Shown here: positions 4,948 through 6,467 of the stretch, piece by piece
Numbering within the stretch: the stretch's first letter is position 1
Layout: each line of letters starts with the position of its first letter
Source: Candidatus Kerfeldbacteria bacterium
GTDB taxonomy: Bacteria; Patescibacteriota; Patescibacteriia; PEXW01
DNA length: 6,467 nucleotides
Direction of reading: 5' to 3'
NCBI GenBank assembly: GCA_903867845.1
Contig: CAIPSZ010000155.1
Location: forward strand, 1-6,467
The notes under the pieces: model-generated
Database searches by the model: none
Seen by the model: only the letters and a program-made list of their open reading frames with translations
What the model was told of the DNA's origin: nothing
Position numbers and translations under genes: made by a program

Positions 4948-6168
4948 ATGCGTGTCCTCGACCTCCTCACCACCGCGACTGACTCCCTCCGCCTGAACAA
5001 GATGCGTACCGCATTAGCGATGCTTGGCATTGTCATTGGCATTGGTGCCGTTATCGCCCTCATCTCCCTTGGTCAGTCCAGCCAGAATTCCGTCGCAAGC
5101 CAAATTAATTCTCTTGGGAAGAATTTGATCACTATTTCACCCGGCGCTACGGTAAGCGGCGGCGTGCGCGGTGCCGCGGGCGGGCGGACGACGCTCACCC
5201 TAGACAACGCGCAGAAAATTGCAGAGGCCGCATCGAGCCTCTCCATTGCCGCGGTATCCCCAGAGTACAGCACGCGCTCGCAGGTAACGGTGAGCACGAC
5301 GAATACGAACACGCAGATCATCGGCGGAACCACTTCATACGAGAACGTGCACGCGGTGACCATGAGTAGTGGCTCCTTCATTGGCCAGTCCGACCTGGAT
5401 AGCTCGGCGAAAGTTGCGGTGCTGGGCCCGACCGTGGCGAGCACGCTCTTCAGCGATACGACGAGCGCCATTGGCCAAACCATTCGAATTAACCGCACAG
5501 CCTTCCGCGTCATTGGCATCATGACCGCCAAAGGCGGCACTGGGTTTCAAAATCCTGACGATATGATCATCATCCCGCTGACCACGGCGCAGCAGAAGTA
5601 CGGGGTGAAGAACGTTAGTTCCATTGCCATTACCGCAAATGATGGTGTTGACCTGACGACCGTGGAGAACCAAGTAGGTAGCTACTTGCTCACCCTCCAC
5701 AACATTAGTGACACGAGCAGTGCCGACTTCACCATCCGCAACCAGCAGGACCTCATTGGTGCGGCGACGAAAGTGACCAGCACGCTCACCGCCTTACTCT
5801 CCGGTATCGCCGCCATCTCCCTGCTCGTCGGTGGTATTGGCATCATGAACATCATGCTCGTCACGGTCATCGAGCGCACACGGGAAATTGGCTTGCGCAA
5901 AGCTCTCGGTGCCACGAGTGGCGTCGTCATCACCCAGTTTCTCACCGAGTCCATTTTCCTCACGGTCATTGGCGGTGCACTGGGTATTGTCCTGGGCGGG
6001 ATTCTCACCGCCATAGCAGCAAAAGTCCTGAACATGAGCGCCTCGCTCACGGTTCCGGCAATTGTCCTCGCCGTTGGAGTCTCTGCGGGTATTGGCATCA
6101 TCTTCGGCTGGTACCCAGCGCAGAAAGCCGCACACCTTTCACCTATTGACGCCTTACGTTTCGAATAA
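4948..6168 (+). CDS. MacB/FtsX-type ABC transporter permease
   Basis: This 406-residue permease has the four-helix MacB topology. Helix 1 is at about residues 20-43 (TALAMLGIVIGIGAVIALIS). A large extracytoplasmic MacB_PCD-like domain spans about 44-277, with helices 2-4 at about 279-305, 328-358 and 366-388. The cytoplasmic loop after helix 2 carries ERTREIGLRKALGAT (309-323), the family's conserved coupling region. The C-terminus PAQKAAHLSPIDALRFE is the hallmark end of the family. The outer domain begins with a Gly-rich loop (70-79). In this family ATP hydrolysis drives a mechanical movement of the outer domain that expels substrate, so it functions with the adjacent ATPase and adaptor. 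It starts 3 bases after the ATPase stop with no independent ribosome site, which implies one operon. E. coli MacB has ATPase and permease fused; here they are separate, as in YknY/YknZ or LolD/LolC. Confidence 0.95.
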   Translation: MRVLDLLTTATDSLRLNKMRTALAMLGIVIGIGAVIALISLGQSSQNSVASQINSLGKNLITISPGATVSGGVRGAAGGRTTLTLDNAQKIAEAASSLSIAAVSPEYSTRSQVTVSTTNTNTQIIGGTTSYENVHAVTMSSGSFIGQSDLDSSAKVAVLGPTVASTLFSDTTSAIGQTIRINRTAFRVIGIMTAKGGTGFQNPDDMIIIPLTTAQQKYGVKNVSSIAITANDGVDLTTVENQVGSYLLTLHNISDTSSADFTIRNQQDLIGAATKVTSTLTALLSGIAAISLLVGGIGIMNIMLVTVIERTREIGLRKALGATSGVVITQFLTESIFLTVIGGALGIVLGGILTAIAAKVLNMSASLTVPAIVLAVGVSAGIGIIFGWYPAQKAAHLSPIDALRFE

Positions 6169-6193
6169 TTTTCACTCGTAACCCATACATCGT

Positions 6194-6467
6194 ATGAATG
6201 AACAGCCAATCCAGAGTGCGCCTGAGCCGTACCCGAAAGCCAGTCGCTCCATGAAACAGTCAGCGGTCATCGGAATCGCCATTGCCGTCCTCATCATCGG
6301 GGGCGGTGGGGGATTCTACAGTGGCATGCAGTACGAAAAGCAGACGCTCAAGAAGAACCCGCAGCAACTCTTTACTGCAAACGGTATAGGTAGCGCTCGG
6401 CAGTTCCCCGGCGGGAACACCAATCGCGCCTTCCGTGGTGGCGCCTTTGGCGGAGGCGTACGCGGGA
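6194..6467 (+). CDS. Glycine-rich membrane-anchored protein, N-terminal part (partial)
   Basis: An open frame from ATG at 6194 runs off the right edge, with 91 residues visible. Residues 1-19 are hydrophilic and cytoplasmic in character. Residues 23-42 (SAVIGIAIAVLIIGGGGGFY) form one membrane helix, followed by SGMQYEKQTLKK and then a Gly/Arg/Phe-rich segment (FRGGAFGGGVRG near the edge). This layout suggests a single-pass protein with an extracytoplasmic C-terminal domain lying beyond the window. I associate this type of N-terminus with Patescibacteria proteins that carry a small beta domain, but that part cannot be seen. The start is 25 bases after the permease stop with no terminator or Shine-Dalgarno sequence, so it is probably the fourth gene of the pump operon. 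In-frame Met20 is an alternative start that keeps the helix. Confidence 0.75.
   Translation, partial: MNEQPIQSAPEPYPKASRSMKQSAVIGIAIAVLIIGGGGGFYSGMQYEKQTLKKNPQQLFTANGIGSARQFPGGNTNRAFRGGAFGGGVRG

Noticed and set aside
1..6467. CRISPR array, insertion sequence or replication origin
   Set aside because: No regularly spaced repeats, transposase or integrase frames, or DnaA-box clusters were seen on reading both strands.

Overview
The window looks like a chromosomal segment of a small-genome bacterium, most plausibly a member of the Patescibacteria (Candidate Phyla Radiation). This placement is inference. It rests on a short two-helix membrane protein whose central motif I associate with that group, a monoderm-style MacA/MacB export operon with a glycine-rich adaptor tail, and a glycine-rich anchored protein next to that operon. 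No start codon in the window has a convincing Shine-Dalgarno sequence. TAA, TAG and TGA all end genes, so the TGA=Gly code of Absconditabacteria/Gracilibacteria does not fit.

Left part (1-919, all on the minus strand). Reading in the direction of transcription: tRNA-Val(UAC), a structured 150-base spacer, a 91-residue membrane protein, tRNA-Ala(UGC) only 4 bases after that gene's stop codon, and 14 bases further on the start of an AT-rich, probably coiled-coil protein that runs off the left edge. Two extended -10 promoters (TGN-TACAAW) are visible, one before tRNA-Val and one exactly 6 bases before the membrane protein's ATG. The spacer holds a long inverted repeat and two mutually exclusive stems.

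Right part (920-6467, all on the plus strand). An OmpR/PhoB-family response regulator and its histidine kinase overlap at ATGA. Next come a membrane-fusion (MacA-like) adaptor, a MacB/LolD-type ATPase and a MacB/FtsX-type permease, packed with a 1-base overlap and a 3-base gap. A partial glycine-rich anchored protein starts 25 bases later. Together this is a sensor-regulator pair next to an export pump that it probably controls.

The most interesting observation is a shared promoter architecture. TTCAG-N6-TTCAG, an 11-bp direct repeat, is followed after exactly 10 bases by a -10 hexamer TACNCT. It occurs upstream of the response regulator and again upstream of the adaptor. This fits tandem binding of an OmpR-type dimer over the -35 region, and suggests that the regulator activates both its own operon and the pump. 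At the regulator's promoter the expected transcription start falls on the ATG, so that mRNA would be leaderless.
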